NCBI GenBank assembly: GCA_026989455.1
Contig: JALSJH010000009.1
Location: forward strand, 1 to 64,000
DNA from: Chromatiales bacterium
GTDB lineage: Bacteria > Pseudomonadota > Gammaproteobacteria > RBG-16-57-12
Length of the DNA: 64,000 nt
Direction of reading: 5' to 3'
Notes under the pieces: model-generated
What the model saw: only the letters and a program-made list of their open reading frames with translations
What the model was told of the DNA's origin: nothing
The model's database searches: none
Translations under genes and position numbers: made by a program
In this document: one piece after another, positions 18,998 through 29,475 of the stretch
Numbering within the stretch: position 1 is the first letter of the stretch
Layout: each line of letters opens with the position of its first letter

Positions 18998-20227
18998 CTA
19001 GACAACGGCTCCCATTTTGAAAATAGGCAGGTACATAGCGATAACCAATCCACCAATGATGATGCCCAGAAAGGCCATGATGAGTGGCTCCAACAGACTG
19101 GTGAGTCCGTCAACTGCATCATCTACCTCGGCTTCATAGAAGTCGGCAATCTTCTCCAACATCCCATCCAGCGCACCGGTCTCTTCGCCAATTGAAACCA
19201 TCTGCAATACCATGTTGGGGAAAAGCTCGGCTTGGCGCATACAAACGGTCAGCTGCTGGCCAGTGGCGACCTCATCACGCATCACCGCAATGGCTTCACC
19301 ATAAAGGCTGTTACCCACGGTGCCGGATACGGTATCCATCGCCTCTACCAGAGGCACGCCTGCGGCAAACATGGTTGAGAGGGTGCGAGCAAAGCGTGCA
19401 ATGATCGATTTTTCCAGAATATTGCCAACGATGGGAAGCTTCAGAACAATGCGATCGAGTAAGCGATTAAATTGTTTGGAGTTCTCTTTCAATTTTTTTA
19501 AAACGATGGCCGCGATGACGATGATGCCGAAGACAAGGTACCAGGTCTCCTGAAGAAGCTCGGAGAGGTCAACGACAAACTGGGTCATTGCAGGGAGTTC
19601 ACCGCCGAAGTTTTCAAACATTGACTGGAACTGGGGAACCACAAAAATAAGTAGAATCGCGGTCACTACAAAGGCGATCACCATCACCGCAATGGGATAG
19701 AACATGGCGCTTTTAACTTTCGACTTGATCGCTTCGCTTTTTTCCATATAGGTGGCGAGTCGGTGCAGTAAGCCTTCAAGAATACCCGCCTGTTCACCCG
19801 CAGCCACCAGGTTGCAAAACAGCGTATCAAACTGCTTTGGGTGTTTCGAAAGTGCCTCTCCAAGGGATAATCCACCTTCGATGTCGCTTTTTACCAGTAG
19901 TAGCAGTGCCTGCATCGAGGGGTTGTCATGTCCCTTGGCGACGATTTCGAATGACTGTACCAGTGGCACGCCGGCAGACATCATAGTGGCCAGTTGTCGC
20001 GCAAAGATGGTGATATCTTTGGTGGTTATTTTTCTTTTTGCTCCAGAACCGCCAAACAAAGGCTTTGGCTTCTTTTTCACCTTGATGGGCTTTATTCCTT
20101 GGCGGCGAAGCTCAGCTTTAATCAGTGCAATGGATGCGCCGTCCATTACCCCCTTAACGGGGTGGCCATTTTTGTTAATACCTTCCCAGGTGAAAGATCC
20201 TGATGGTTTTTTAGCATCTTTGGCCAT
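18998..20227 (-). CDS. pilC: Type IV pilus inner-membrane platform protein PilC
   Basis: T2SSF domains; FARQLATMMSAGVPLVQSFEIVAKGH. Confidence 0.96.
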   Translation of the reverse strand: MAKDAKKPSGSFTWEGINKNGHPVKGVMDGASIALIKAELRRQGIKPIKVKKKPKPLFGGSGAKRKITTKDITIFARQLATMMSAGVPLVQSFEIVAKGHDNPSMQALLLLVKSDIEGGLSLGEALSKHPKQFDTLFCNLVAAGEQAGILEGLLHRLATYMEKSEAIKSKVKSAMFYPIAVMVIAFVVTAILLIFVVPQFQSMFENFGGELPAMTQFVVDLSELLQETWYLVFGIIVIAAIVLKKLKENSKQFNRLLDRIVLKLPIVGNILEKSIIARFARTLSTMFAAGVPLVEAMDTVSGTVGNSLYGEAIAVMRDEVATGQQLTVCMRQAELFPNMVLQMVSIGEETGALDGMLEKIADFYEAEVDDAVDGLTSLLEPLIMAFLGIIIGGLVIAMYLPIFKMGAVV

Positions 20228-20232
20228 GATGA

Positions 20233-21957
20233 TTAATCCTTGGTTACGCGGTTGATTTCTTCAAGGCTGGTGAGACCCTGCAAAACTTTTTTCAAGCCGG
20301 ACTCTCTGAGGTCAGAAATCTTTTCGACTTTGGCCTGGTCAGCAATTTGGATGGCGTTTCCCCCCTCCATTATGATGCGACCGATCTGATCTGAAATGGG
20401 CATTACCTGGTAGATACCCACGCGGCCCTTGTAGCCGTCACTACAGTGATCACAGCCCACCTGTTTATAGATGGTAATCTCTTTGGTTTGTACTTTGCTG
20501 ACCTGCTCAGTTGTAAAGCCTTCATCCAGTAAGGTTTCAGAAGGAATGTCGGCCGGTTGTTTGCATTTTTCGCAAATACGCCGTGCTAGGCGTTGGGCAA
20601 TAATGAGTGTAACAGCTGAAGCAATATTGAAGGGTGCGATGCCCATATTCATCATGCGCGAGAGTGTTTGCGGGGCATCATTGGTATGCAGGGTGGAGAG
20701 TACCAAGTGACCCGTTTGAGCCGCTTTGATGGCGATTCCGGCGGTTTCGAGGTCTCGTATTTCACCTACCATAATTACATCGGGATCCTGACGCAAAAAA
20801 GCCCTGAGAGCCACCGAAAAGGTGAGTCCTACTTTTTCATGAACATTAACTTGGTTGATGCCATAGAGGTTGATTTCAGCCGGGTCTTCAGCGGTGGAGA
20901 TATTACGGTCTTCGGTATTTAAGATATTGAGGCCGGTATAGAGAGAGACGGTTTTACCACTGCCGGTGGGGCCAGTGACCAGAATCATGCCATAAGGCTT
21001 GGCCAGAGCATCCAGATAGAGTTGCTTTTGATCCGGCTCATAGCCGAGGGCTTCGATGCCGAGGCTGGCGCTGCTCGGGTCGAGGATCCGCATCACAATT
21101 TTTTCACCAAACAGTGTCGGGCAGGTGTTAACACGAAAGTCGATGGCGCGGTTTTTAGAGAGCTTCATTTTAATCCGGCCATCCTGCGGAATACGTCGCT
21201 CGGAGACATCCAGTGAGGCCATCACTTTTATTCGGGCCGAGACCCGTCCCGCCAGCGCGATGGGTGGTTGAGCCAGCTCATGCAGCATACCGTCGATGCG
21301 TAGACGAACGCGGAACTGCTTTTCATAGGGTTCAAAGTGAATATCTGAAGCGCCCTTATTGATGGCATCAAGCAGCACTTTGTGAACAAAACGCACCACC
21401 GGGGCATCATCAATATCGACATCGGTACTGGTATCGGCTTCCTCATCGCCAGAGCTGATATCGAGATTATCAAGGTCGCTATCACCAAAATCGGCCAGCG
21501 AGGTATCGGAGGCTTCGAGCATCTCATCGATACGCTGCTGCAACTTGTCATCTTCAACCAGGATCGACTCAATGGCCAGTCCGGTATTGAATTTTATCTC
21601 ATCGATCGCCTGGGTATCGGTTGGGTCGGAGACGGCAACAAAGAGGTAGTTGCCGCGCTTGCTGATGGGCAGGCCACGGTGCTGGCTAATTAACTTAGGA
21701 TCAACCAGCTTAATGATATCAATATTGATATCAACCTCGTTGATATCCAACAATGGCATACCAAACTCATTCGATGCTAGCTGAGCTAGGTTTAAGCTGG
21801 AGACGATGTTTTCCATGGCAAGATGGTTTACCAGTGTCCGTTTCGCTTCCTGCGCATCGTGTTGCGCTTTTTGCGCAGCGGCTTCGTCAATCAGGCCGTC
21901 CAGTACAAGCCGGCGCGCCAAGCCGCTAAGTCTTATTTGTTTGCTGCTCATATACAC
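20233..21957 (-). CDS. pilB: Type IV pilus assembly ATPase PilB
   Basis: GPTGSGKTVSLYTGLNILNTEDRNISTAEDPAEINLYGINQV; tetracysteine motif region. Confidence 0.97.
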   Translation of the reverse strand: MYMSSKQIRLSGLARRLVLDGLIDEAAAQKAQHDAQEAKRTLVNHLAMENIVSSLNLAQLASNEFGMPLLDINEVDINIDIIKLVDPKLISQHRGLPISKRGNYLFVAVSDPTDTQAIDEIKFNTGLAIESILVEDDKLQQRIDEMLEASDTSLADFGDSDLDNLDISSGDEEADTSTDVDIDDAPVVRFVHKVLLDAINKGASDIHFEPYEKQFRVRLRIDGMLHELAQPPIALAGRVSARIKVMASLDVSERRIPQDGRIKMKLSKNRAIDFRVNTCPTLFGEKIVMRILDPSSASLGIEALGYEPDQKQLYLDALAKPYGMILVTGPTGSGKTVSLYTGLNILNTEDRNISTAEDPAEINLYGINQVNVHEKVGLTFSVALRAFLRQDPDVIMVGEIRDLETAGIAIKAAQTGHLVLSTLHTNDAPQTLSRMMNMGIAPFNIASAVTLIIAQRLARRICEKCKQPADIPSETLLDEGFTTEQVSKVQTKEITIYKQVGCDHCSDGYKGRVGIYQVMPISDQIGRIIMEGGNAIQIADQAKVEKISDLRESGLKKVLQGLTSLEEINRVTKD

Positions 21958-21985
21958 TTCTATGTGAGGTTTTAAATGATAGTTT

Positions 21986-22128
21986 GTAACGACTCGGCGT
22001 ATTCATCTTTTACTTCAACTCGTCGTCGTTCTCGTACTTAGTCAGCCACATATCTTTATGTGCCTTCACTTTTATTGTACGAAAACGTATCAATTTGAAG
22101 GAAAATATAAACATGCTGAATGGGTACG
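21986..22128 (+). repeat. Palindromic element family 2, divergent copy (upstream of pilB)
   Basis: GTAACGACTCGGCGTATTCATCTTTTACTTCAACTCG...ATGCTGAATGGGTACG; shared with 27502-27620 and 60188-60325. Confidence 0.75.
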
Positions 22129-22274
22129 ATAATCTTTTCAGTATACGTGCTGCGACTGCATATTACACGCCTAGTACATCAACCACTCTATTATTGGCGG
22201 GTCAACGTTTCTGTTTGCTGCTTGGGGAGGTTATCGGCGCTTGCGGAAAAAAGTAAATGCTCTTACTCCCTCCA

Positions 22275-23207
22275 TTAACCTACATTTTTCTCTGCTCTGT
22301 TTCGGGAGCAAATAATAACCGTGGCGGCACTTAGAAGTGAGACCAGCAGTGCGACCCCACGGGCGGTGAGTGCGGCGGCAACACCCGCTTCAAAATTTCC
22401 GTGTAGCAGCGAGGTGAAGAAGCCACTGAGCAGTTCTGATACCCCCATATTTCCAGGGATTATATTAATCACCAGCGAGATAAACTTGAGTGATGTGTAG
22501 AGCATTATAAGCTCGGCACTTACGGGGACATTGAATGTTGTAAAAAGAATCGCAAACAACAGTGCGTTGCTCATAAGAATGGCAAGATTAATGAGTGAGC
22601 TTGAAGCTAACAGGCGGCGGTTGCGAGCTAACCGAAAAAAAGCAGTGGCTAATGATTTGAGCCATGGCTGGGTTACGCTTGTAATAAGGTGGTGCTGAAA
22701 GTGCCAAACTAAGGTCAGCAGGATTGGCAGTATCAGGAGTATGCCGAGCGGGTAGGCTAGGTAGTCAGAGTTTTGTTTATAAAGATAAACAGAGAGCGCA
22801 ATCAGTGCAACCAGCGTGAAACAGCTGAGGCGGATGATAAGCTGAAACCCGGCAATGGCAACGGTGTCGCTGTAGTCGATATTATGTTGTTTTTTGAGAT
22901 AGAGGCTTTTGAGTGCAGTGCCCCCCTGTGCAGGGAGTAGCATGTTGGCGGTGCTGCTAAGAATGCCCACGGGAAGCCAGGTTCGCCATGATAGCTGTGT
23001 GCCAAGGCAGGAGAGCATGAGCGGTAGCAATACCGTCTGCAAGCCGAGCTGAATGACGGTGAGCAGGAGCAGTGCGGCAATGGTTGATGCGGGCAGCTCG
23101 ATAACCGGTTGGAAGAGTTCACGAATACTCCAAGCGTAGCCGAGGATCACTAGCCACAGCACGATACTGACTATCTTTGTTGCGGCTGGTGTGAGAGAAA
23201 ACGTCAT
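22275..23207 (-). CDS. Lysylphosphatidylglycerol synthase-TM/UPF0104-like membrane protein
   Basis: Multi-TM; NMLLPAQGGTALKSLYLKK...NIIPGNMGVSELLSGFFTSLL. Confidence 0.75.
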   Translation of the reverse strand: MTFSLTPAATKIVSIVLWLVILGYAWSIRELFQPVIELPASTIAALLLLTVIQLGLQTVLLPLMLSCLGTQLSWRTWLPVGILSSTANMLLPAQGGTALKSLYLKKQHNIDYSDTVAIAGFQLIIRLSCFTLVALIALSVYLYKQNSDYLAYPLGILLILPILLTLVWHFQHHLITSVTQPWLKSLATAFFRLARNRRLLASSSLINLAILMSNALLFAILFTTFNVPVSAELIMLYTSLKFISLVINIIPGNMGVSELLSGFFTSLLHGNFEAGVAAALTARGVALLVSLLSAATVIICSRNRAEKNVG

Positions 23208-23223
23208 CTTTTTTAAGGAGCCC

Positions 23224-24291
23224 CTAATCCAGGTGGTTCAGCGATTTGAAATGCGCTGTTAAAGATTCCATTTGAGTTAAATAGTAGCTGAACGCCTGCT
23301 GTTTTTGGTCAAGAATCGCCTGGGAGTGTGCCGCAATATCCATATTTTCAAGCCACTTTATGGCACACGCCTCTCCCTCGCTGTTATCAACTGGAAGTTG
23401 ATTCAAGGTTGACATTCTCAGACCGTGCCATAGTTGAAATGTAGGCAGTCCAAGGGAGCAGGCGGCGACGCAGCCATGCAGTCGGGTGGAGAGTATGGCA
23501 TCAAACTGCTGGTATGTTTCAAGGAGTGATTCACCACTGCTGATGATGTTTATTTTTGTGCGGGAGGCCACTGTTTTTAAATATTCAGCATCTCTTTTTG
23601 AGTGGCAAATTAGCTCGACATTTGTAAAGTGTTGCTGAACTTTGTGAAAAGTATTTATCGCATATTCGAAGCCCGACCTATCCATACGAATCAGGTTGCT
23701 ATGGGGAGCCTGCAGCGTGATGCCAATTTTATTAAGCGAGTGGCGTGGTGTTGTTTGGTCGGAGCAGAAGAAGGCAGGGCAGGGAGCCTGTTGGGGTTGA
23801 TAGAGGGTAAAGCAGCTTGCAGTCTGCGGGTCTCGCACGATAAAAAGTTCGGTGAGTTCGCGCAGTATCTGGTCAATTTTGTGTGTGGCAACCGGGGGTT
23901 TGGAGCTACCCACGCCCAAAAATGCGCAGTGAATACGCTGTTTGAGAATATGGCGTAGTAGCGGATCATTGCTGCGGTCGGTTTGTCGCAGTCGTAGTAT
24001 TCGGGCAAAAAAACGGCCGCTATAGGGGCCTTTTAACAGATCACCTAAGCTTGGGAATTCTGAGCACCACTCAGGTGTGCCTGCAAAAATAACGTAGTCA
24101 AGCGCTTGCTTTTGATTGTCGCTCAGGGCATCTATGCGCTGCTGTTTATGGATGGGGTTGCGGTCGTAGATTCTCTTCTGATAATGGATGCCAGCAGCAG
24201 CCAGCAGGCGCTCGATACCCATCAGAATCACCTCATCTCCGGGATTAAATCCTTGTGTGGTTGAAAATAGAATAGTGGGCAATTTAGGCAT
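23224..24291 (-). CDS. Polysaccharide pyruvyl transferase family protein
   Basis: MPKLPTILFSTTQGFNPGDEVILMGIERLL...ILSTRLHGCVAACSLGLPTFQL. Confidence 0.8.
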   Translation of the reverse strand: MPKLPTILFSTTQGFNPGDEVILMGIERLLAAAGIHYQKRIYDRNPIHKQQRIDALSDNQKQALDYVIFAGTPEWCSEFPSLGDLLKGPYSGRFFARILRLRQTDRSNDPLLRHILKQRIHCAFLGVGSSKPPVATHKIDQILRELTELFIVRDPQTASCFTLYQPQQAPCPAFFCSDQTTPRHSLNKIGITLQAPHSNLIRMDRSGFEYAINTFHKVQQHFTNVELICHSKRDAEYLKTVASRTKINIISSGESLLETYQQFDAILSTRLHGCVAACSLGLPTFQLWHGLRMSTLNQLPVDNSEGEACAIKWLENMDIAAHSQAILDQKQQAFSYYLTQMESLTAHFKSLNHLD

Positions 24292-24313
24292 GGGGTGGTT
24301 GTGGTCATTCGAG

Positions 24314-25261
24314 TTAAGATTGTTTGCTTTGCGCAGAGAAGTAGACATTGGCACCCTCTCCCACATCGTTAGCGAAGTGGCCGCTGCATCGCTTGCTGCC
24401 ATCACTCTCAATGATATGGTAATGGTAACCGAAATCCTTGAGTAAAGCCCAAAGTTGTTCTGGTGAGTAGTCGAAACGTGCTGTCCAGAGTGGGTTAACC
24501 TCGAGTAGCAGCTCTGGTTGGTGTGATTTAAGCAGCTTGTTGGCACCTTTTAACACTAACATCTCCGCGCCCTCTACATCGCACTTAATAAGATTAATTG
24601 AGGTGATGCCATGGCGCTCTATATATTGATCGAGGGTAGTGGCCTCTACGGGGGTTCCTTTTGCGGGCGAACGACCATGGGGCCGAATGATGTGGTTGAG
24701 TGGATGCCCCAGTTGCTGGGTGCTGAATATCTCGCTGCCACAGTGGTCACTCACCACCTGTTGGTTTAGCTTGATTTGTGATTTGAACTGATTACGCTCA
24801 ATATTTTTGTCTATATTACGATAGGCGAAGTCGCCCGGCTCAAAAGCGTGGATGCTGATGTCGGAATAGCGATGGGCGGCTTGCAGTGAGAACCAACCAA
24901 TATTGGCGCCAATATCAATGAAGGTGCTGTTGTTGTTGAGTTGTTCGAGCAGTCGTTGGGTGATTTCGGGTTCATACTCACCACGGTAGATGCAAGGCTC
25001 AACCCCGGCTCCGGGGATTTCAGTGATATATCGTATCTCCAGCCCATTGGGCAGGGTCACCCACGCCTCTCCCGCCTCGAAAATGACTTTTTTGAGTGTA
25101 TGTTTTTGGCCGATATTGCACCCCTGCTTCATCCACTCAGTGAGGTCAAATTGCTGGCTTCTTTCAGGGTCAAACAGGGCGGCATAGAGCCTTCGCAGCG
25201 GCGTGAACTGTTTTAGCCTGTTTGCCAGCGCGTGGCGTAATGATTTAAATCTATATTTCAT
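24314..25261 (-). CDS. FkbM family methyltransferase
   Basis: STFIDIGANIGWFSLQAA...INLIKCDVEGAEMLVLKGA. Confidence 0.9.
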   Translation of the reverse strand: MKYRFKSLRHALANRLKQFTPLRRLYAALFDPERSQQFDLTEWMKQGCNIGQKHTLKKVIFEAGEAWVTLPNGLEIRYITEIPGAGVEPCIYRGEYEPEITQRLLEQLNNNSTFIDIGANIGWFSLQAAHRYSDISIHAFEPGDFAYRNIDKNIERNQFKSQIKLNQQVVSDHCGSEIFSTQQLGHPLNHIIRPHGRSPAKGTPVEATTLDQYIERHGITSINLIKCDVEGAEMLVLKGANKLLKSHQPELLLEVNPLWTARFDYSPEQLWALLKDFGYHYHIIESDGSKRCSGHFANDVGEGANVYFSAQSKQS

Positions 25262-25264
25262 CGG

Positions 25265-26323
25265 TTATTCAGTATTTTTCAGCGGTGGAAGGCGATTATA
25301 GACCTGTTGAGGGGTAATGTGCTTGAGGCACTCTCTATCGGGGCAGCGTATGGCTTTCTCTGGGTTCATCTGGTTATCGAAGCAGGGACGGCAGGGCAGC
25401 TCACTCTCCAGCACCATAGCACCGTTGAGTGCCGGGCCGGTGAGTGCGGCAGAGGTAGGCCCATAGAGAGCGAGCGTGGGAACCTTCATGACAGCTGATA
25501 AATTGGCAATACCGCTGTCATTGCCCACCACGGCGTGTGCTTGAGAGATGAGAGCCAGTGCATCGAGCATTGAGGTTTTATCCACTAGGTTTATAACACT
25601 CTCTTGTTGGGATATACGGCGGACAATCTTTTGCGCTTGCGCTTGGTCATCACCGCCACCACCGAGTATGACCCATTGAAAGTCGGCCCCTAAATTGACC
25701 AGTTCGGCGTAGTGGCTGGCAGGCCAAAATCGCCACGCTGCATTTCGCCCACCCCCCACACCCAGCACAATGTAGGGGCGGGTAATCTTATGCTGTTGCA
25801 GTAAGCGGGTGACATCATCCATTTTATGGCTGGGCATAAAGGGGGGAGAGGCGAGTAGTTGATATTGTGGCTCAGGGGCATAGCGCTGGTGTAGGGTGAG
25901 GCGGCTCTGCTCGTCACCGGCATCAACGGGTCTATTGATGGCTGATTTTTGCAGCCAGTTGGTTTGTGTGTGAATACCCACTCTCTGGTGGCAGCTAGAC
26001 AAGCGGGCGAGGAGCAGCATATCAGGTTGATTAGATAAAAAACTGATCACGACGGCTTGATAATGCCCTTCTCTGACCGCTTGAAGGCGCTTTAGCCAGC
26101 GAAACAGGTAGCGGATGAGGCCAAAGCCTCGAAACTGGCGCTCTAAATAGTGAATATCCCCAATCAGTTCGTTGTGTGAAAGTAGCTCATTGCCTGCGTT
26201 GGGGTAGGGGATGATCAGGTCAACTTTCTCTGCATCGTATTTAGCCAGCAGTGCTTTTAACGAGGGATAGATAAAGCACCAGTCGCCAATACCCGAAGGG
26301 CCAAGATAGAGGATTTTTTTCAT
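25265..26323 (-). CDS. Glycosyltransferase family 9 (heptosyltransferase-like)
   Basis: MKKILYLGPSGIGDWCFIYPSLKAL...AVVGNDSGIANLSAVMKVPTLALYGPTS. Confidence 0.88.
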   Translation of the reverse strand: MKKILYLGPSGIGDWCFIYPSLKALLAKYDAEKVDLIIPYPNAGNELLSHNELIGDIHYLERQFRGFGLIRYLFRWLKRLQAVREGHYQAVVISFLSNQPDMLLLARLSSCHQRVGIHTQTNWLQKSAINRPVDAGDEQSRLTLHQRYAPEPQYQLLASPPFMPSHKMDDVTRLLQQHKITRPYIVLGVGGGRNAAWRFWPASHYAELVNLGADFQWVILGGGGDDQAQAQKIVRRISQQESVINLVDKTSMLDALALISQAHAVVGNDSGIANLSAVMKVPTLALYGPTSAALTGPALNGAMVLESELPCRPCFDNQMNPEKAIRCPDRECLKHITPQQVYNRLPPLKNTE

Positions 26324-27501
26324 GAAAGCAGTTGCTTGCAGTACTGCTGGCTGGCCAGTGCCCGCGCCATCCAGCCATTGCACCAGCGCAATAGCGTGAA
26401 GCGTTTGGTGAAGTGCTTGGTCTGCTGATAATAGAAGCGCCCCTCGGGGTGGTACATATTGTCCAGGGTCCAGCGGGTGATCTTTTCTGCCAAACCTGGG
26501 TACTCTTTTTCGTGGCGCGCAAAGGTGAGGATGCCTTGGGCGGCACCGTGAATGTCGTGGGGGAAATCCACATCGTGCATCCAGCGGGGGGAGCCGTCCG
26601 GATTGAAGAGTTTCTCGGCGTAGAATGTCAGGCCATTATCATAGCTTCTCTGCCACTGATAATCGTTTGTCGCATCCATGTAGCGCTGCAGAGCGTCGAG
26701 GATGAAGCCGGTGTGGTAGTTGTCGTGGCTGATGCGTGAATCGCTGGGTGGGTCGGTGTACCACCAGGCGTGATAATCGGTCTGTTGGTTGATCACATAG
26801 CGCACTAGGCGTTCAGCGGTTTGTAGGTGTTCACTTTGGTTGCTAAGGGCGCTGTATTGGGCGATGACGGTGCCGATCAAAATGCTGACATCCATAACCC
26901 GCATACTCATGGGCATCGGCATGTACCCAAGGCAGAGTTCATCGGCTTGATCTTTGAGAGGGGTCAGGTCATTGAGTAGAAACTGAATGGTGCTGGCAAC
27001 GACCTCCAGGTAGTGAGGGTTTTGGCTGCATCGATACCCCTCTAAAAACGCCTCGCAGACAAAACAGCTGACCACGGCATTGGGGGTGTTGGTGGGGGCG
27101 TAAAAGCCCGGGTCTTGCCACGGATAATGGTAGCCCCAACAGCTGCCTGACCAGTTGCCGGGTGAGCGGTTCTGCTCTATCAGTGTCAGCAGTTGTTCAG
27201 CTTCAGCACGGTGTTGTGGGTTGTTTGAGATCCGATATCGATCAAACAAGCCCATGGCAAAGAGTGCCAGCCCCTTGGGGTTATATACTTTGGGGTTAAG
27301 CAGTAGAGGCCGCAGGTTGATCGGCGAGCGCATCACCCCTTGAATGGCGACCAAACGAGGCCATTTTGACCAGCCAAGGGTGGCTTTGAGTAGTGGACTG
27401 TTGAGTCCGTCATGCTTGTTGTAGCCACGCCACGCTTGCTGGCGGCTATAGTCATAGAGCTGGTCGAGTACCGTCTCTATCTCTCTATTATCAATCGGCA
27501 T
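26320..27501 (-). CDS. Six-hairpin (alpha/alpha toroid)-like glycan-cluster protein
   Basis: Trp/Tyr/His-rich repeated helical pattern (e.g. NYHTGFILDALQRYMDATND); position within glycan cluster. Confidence 0.5.
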   Translation of the reverse strand: MPIDNREIETVLDQLYDYSRQQAWRGYNKHDGLNSPLLKATLGWSKWPRLVAIQGVMRSPINLRPLLLNPKVYNPKGLALFAMGLFDRYRISNNPQHRAEAEQLLTLIEQNRSPGNWSGSCWGYHYPWQDPGFYAPTNTPNAVVSCFVCEAFLEGYRCSQNPHYLEVVASTIQFLLNDLTPLKDQADELCLGYMPMPMSMRVMDVSILIGTVIAQYSALSNQSEHLQTAERLVRYVINQQTDYHAWWYTDPPSDSRISHDNYHTGFILDALQRYMDATNDYQWQRSYDNGLTFYAEKLFNPDGSPRWMHDVDFPHDIHGAAQGILTFARHEKEYPGLAEKITRWTLDNMYHPEGRFYYQQTKHFTKRFTLLRWCNGWMARALASQQYCKQLLS

Positions 27502-27620
27502 CGTAACGACTCAGCGTATTCATCTTTTGCCCCAACTCTTGGTTGTTTTTGTACTCAATCGGTCACCTAGCGTGCGAAAATGCCTCGATTTGAGGCGAAA
27601 TCTAAACACGCTAACAGTTA
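27502..27620 (-). repeat. Palindromic element family 2, copy filling the asnB-to-next-gene junction
   Basis: CGTAACGACTCAGCGTATTCATCTTTTGC...CCTCGATTTGAGGCGAAATCTAAACACGCTAACAGTTACG; spans from the asnB stop codon to the next annotated start codon. Confidence 0.85.
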
Positions 27621-29474
27621 CGTTGTTTTATCTTCAAACTGCATCATCCACATATGGGTCAATAACATAAGGTAAAGCATGAAATAATGCCAGCGTAGTC
27701 CGGTGCGCGGCGGCTGCTTTTGTACCCAATCGATAAAGGTGTAGTTAAACAGTCCATGCCGCTCGGTGATCTCCCGGCTTAACCAGCGGTTGGCAAGTGG
27801 CTTGAGCTGCTGATGAAAGAAGTGTGGTGAGTCCAGTTGGAAGCCGCTCTTAGGGCGGTGCAGAATTTCAGCGGGTAGCAGCCCTTTTACGACCTGGCGC
27901 AGATACCCTTTGGCTCCTCCTCTCATGAGTTGTTCGAGGCTGAATTGCTGCATGTGGGCAATCAAGGGCGCATCTACAAATGGCGTGCGTACCTCAAGCC
28001 CCACCGCCATGCTGACACGATCCTCCTGCCAGAGTAGATCATTGACCATTTTGTTGTGCAGCTCAAATTTCGCCATTGAGGCGATAGGCGATTCTGTTTT
28101 GGGCCAGCGCTGTTCAAGCTGTTCAAAGCTGTTTTCGAGTGGTTGATCTAACATCCTCGGGCCGTAGATCCGCTGGCGCATGGTGGGGTCATCCCACACA
28201 TTGCGCAGCAGGCCGTAGAGCTGCGGCCAATTGCCCAGCTGTTGTAGCATCTGCATCGCCCTTTGCGGCTCACTCCACGGGGTGCGTTGCAGGGTGTTTA
28301 TCAAGCGGTTGCCCATCGCACCCAACGGGCGGCTGGCCAGCCTGGGAAGCCAGCGGCTGAGGCTTTGGCACTGGCTAAATATTTTATGGGCATTGTAGCC
28401 GAGAAACAGCTCATCGCCGCCTAAACCTGAAAGCACCACCTTAACCTCTTTGCTGGCCAGTTGCGCCAGCTGACTCACTTGCAGGGCGTTGACCTTCGGT
28501 GTCTCCAGGTGCCAGACCAGATTCAGCAGCTGTTGCTCCAGGTTGCCGCCAATTTCAGCTTGTTGATTCTGAATGCCTAATAGTCGAGCTGTGCTGGCGG
28601 CATTGATCGCTTCGTTTGGATCATCACCCACCGCAAGGGTAAAGCTGCGTAGCGGCTGTTGCTGTACGGCAATGGCGGCGATAGTGGCTGAATCAATGCC
28701 ACCAGAGAGGTAACAGGCCACCTCTACATCGGATGTGAGGTGTTGCTCTACGCTGTTACGCAGCTGTGAAAGGGTGTCGCTGGTGGGGGTTGTGGGCGTT
28801 GTGGTGGCAGGAATCAAGTGCTGTTGCAACGGGCGGCTGGGCTGCCAACTCAATACGCTGCCCGCTGCTAGTTGTGATACCCCTTCAAACAGGCTTAGCT
28901 CTCCGGGTAGGTAACGGAAATTCATAAGCTGGTGCAGCGCATTATGGTTGAGTTGGCTCTGTTGTGGCTGGCAAGCGGGCAGTGCCTTGGCTTCTGAGGC
29001 GAAGTAGAGCTGATCACCTTGGTGTTGAATAAACAGTGGTTTGATACCTTGCGGGTCACGCACCAGAAAACCCTGTTTGAGCTGGTTGTCCCACAGGGCG
29101 AAACTATACATGCCGCGTAACTGTGCAAACCCCTGCCACCCTTTTGCACGATAGAGTTCGAGAATCACCTCAGTATCGGAGTGGTGTTGAAAGGTGTGGC
29201 CTTGTGCCGTTAGGGTTTTGCGTAGTGTTTGATAGTTGTAGATTTCACCGTTAAAGCTGATGCAGTAGCGCCCATCATGGCTTGGCATTGGTTGTTGGCC
29301 GCCATCGGGGTCGATAATGGCCAGGCGACAGTGGCCGAGCGCGGCGTGGTCAAACAGTACTGCCCCCTCACCATCTGGGCCTCGATGGCGCAGGGTGTGT
29401 ACCATCGATTTCAGTGCGGCCACTGTATTGGCGTGGATCGGGGCAGCGGAAAACCAGCCGGCAATGCCACACAT
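27618..29474 (-). CDS. asnB: Asparagine synthase (glutamine-hydrolysing)
   Basis: MCGIAGWFS...RHRGPDGEG...YLSGGIDSATIAAIA. Confidence 0.95.
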   Translation of the reverse strand: MCGIAGWFSAAPIHANTVAALKSMVHTLRHRGPDGEGAVLFDHAALGHCRLAIIDPDGGQQPMPSHDGRYCISFNGEIYNYQTLRKTLTAQGHTFQHHSDTEVILELYRAKGWQGFAQLRGMYSFALWDNQLKQGFLVRDPQGIKPLFIQHQGDQLYFASEAKALPACQPQQSQLNHNALHQLMNFRYLPGELSLFEGVSQLAAGSVLSWQPSRPLQQHLIPATTTPTTPTSDTLSQLRNSVEQHLTSDVEVACYLSGGIDSATIAAIAVQQQPLRSFTLAVGDDPNEAINAASTARLLGIQNQQAEIGGNLEQQLLNLVWHLETPKVNALQVSQLAQLASKEVKVVLSGLGGDELFLGYNAHKIFSQCQSLSRWLPRLASRPLGAMGNRLINTLQRTPWSEPQRAMQMLQQLGNWPQLYGLLRNVWDDPTMRQRIYGPRMLDQPLENSFEQLEQRWPKTESPIASMAKFELHNKMVNDLLWQEDRVSMAVGLEVRTPFVDAPLIAHMQQFSLEQLMRGGAKGYLRQVVKGLLPAEILHRPKSGFQLDSPHFFHQQLKPLANRWLSREITERHGLFNYTFIDWVQKQPPRTGLRWHYFMLYLMLLTHMWMMQFEDKTT

Positions 29475-29475
29475 G

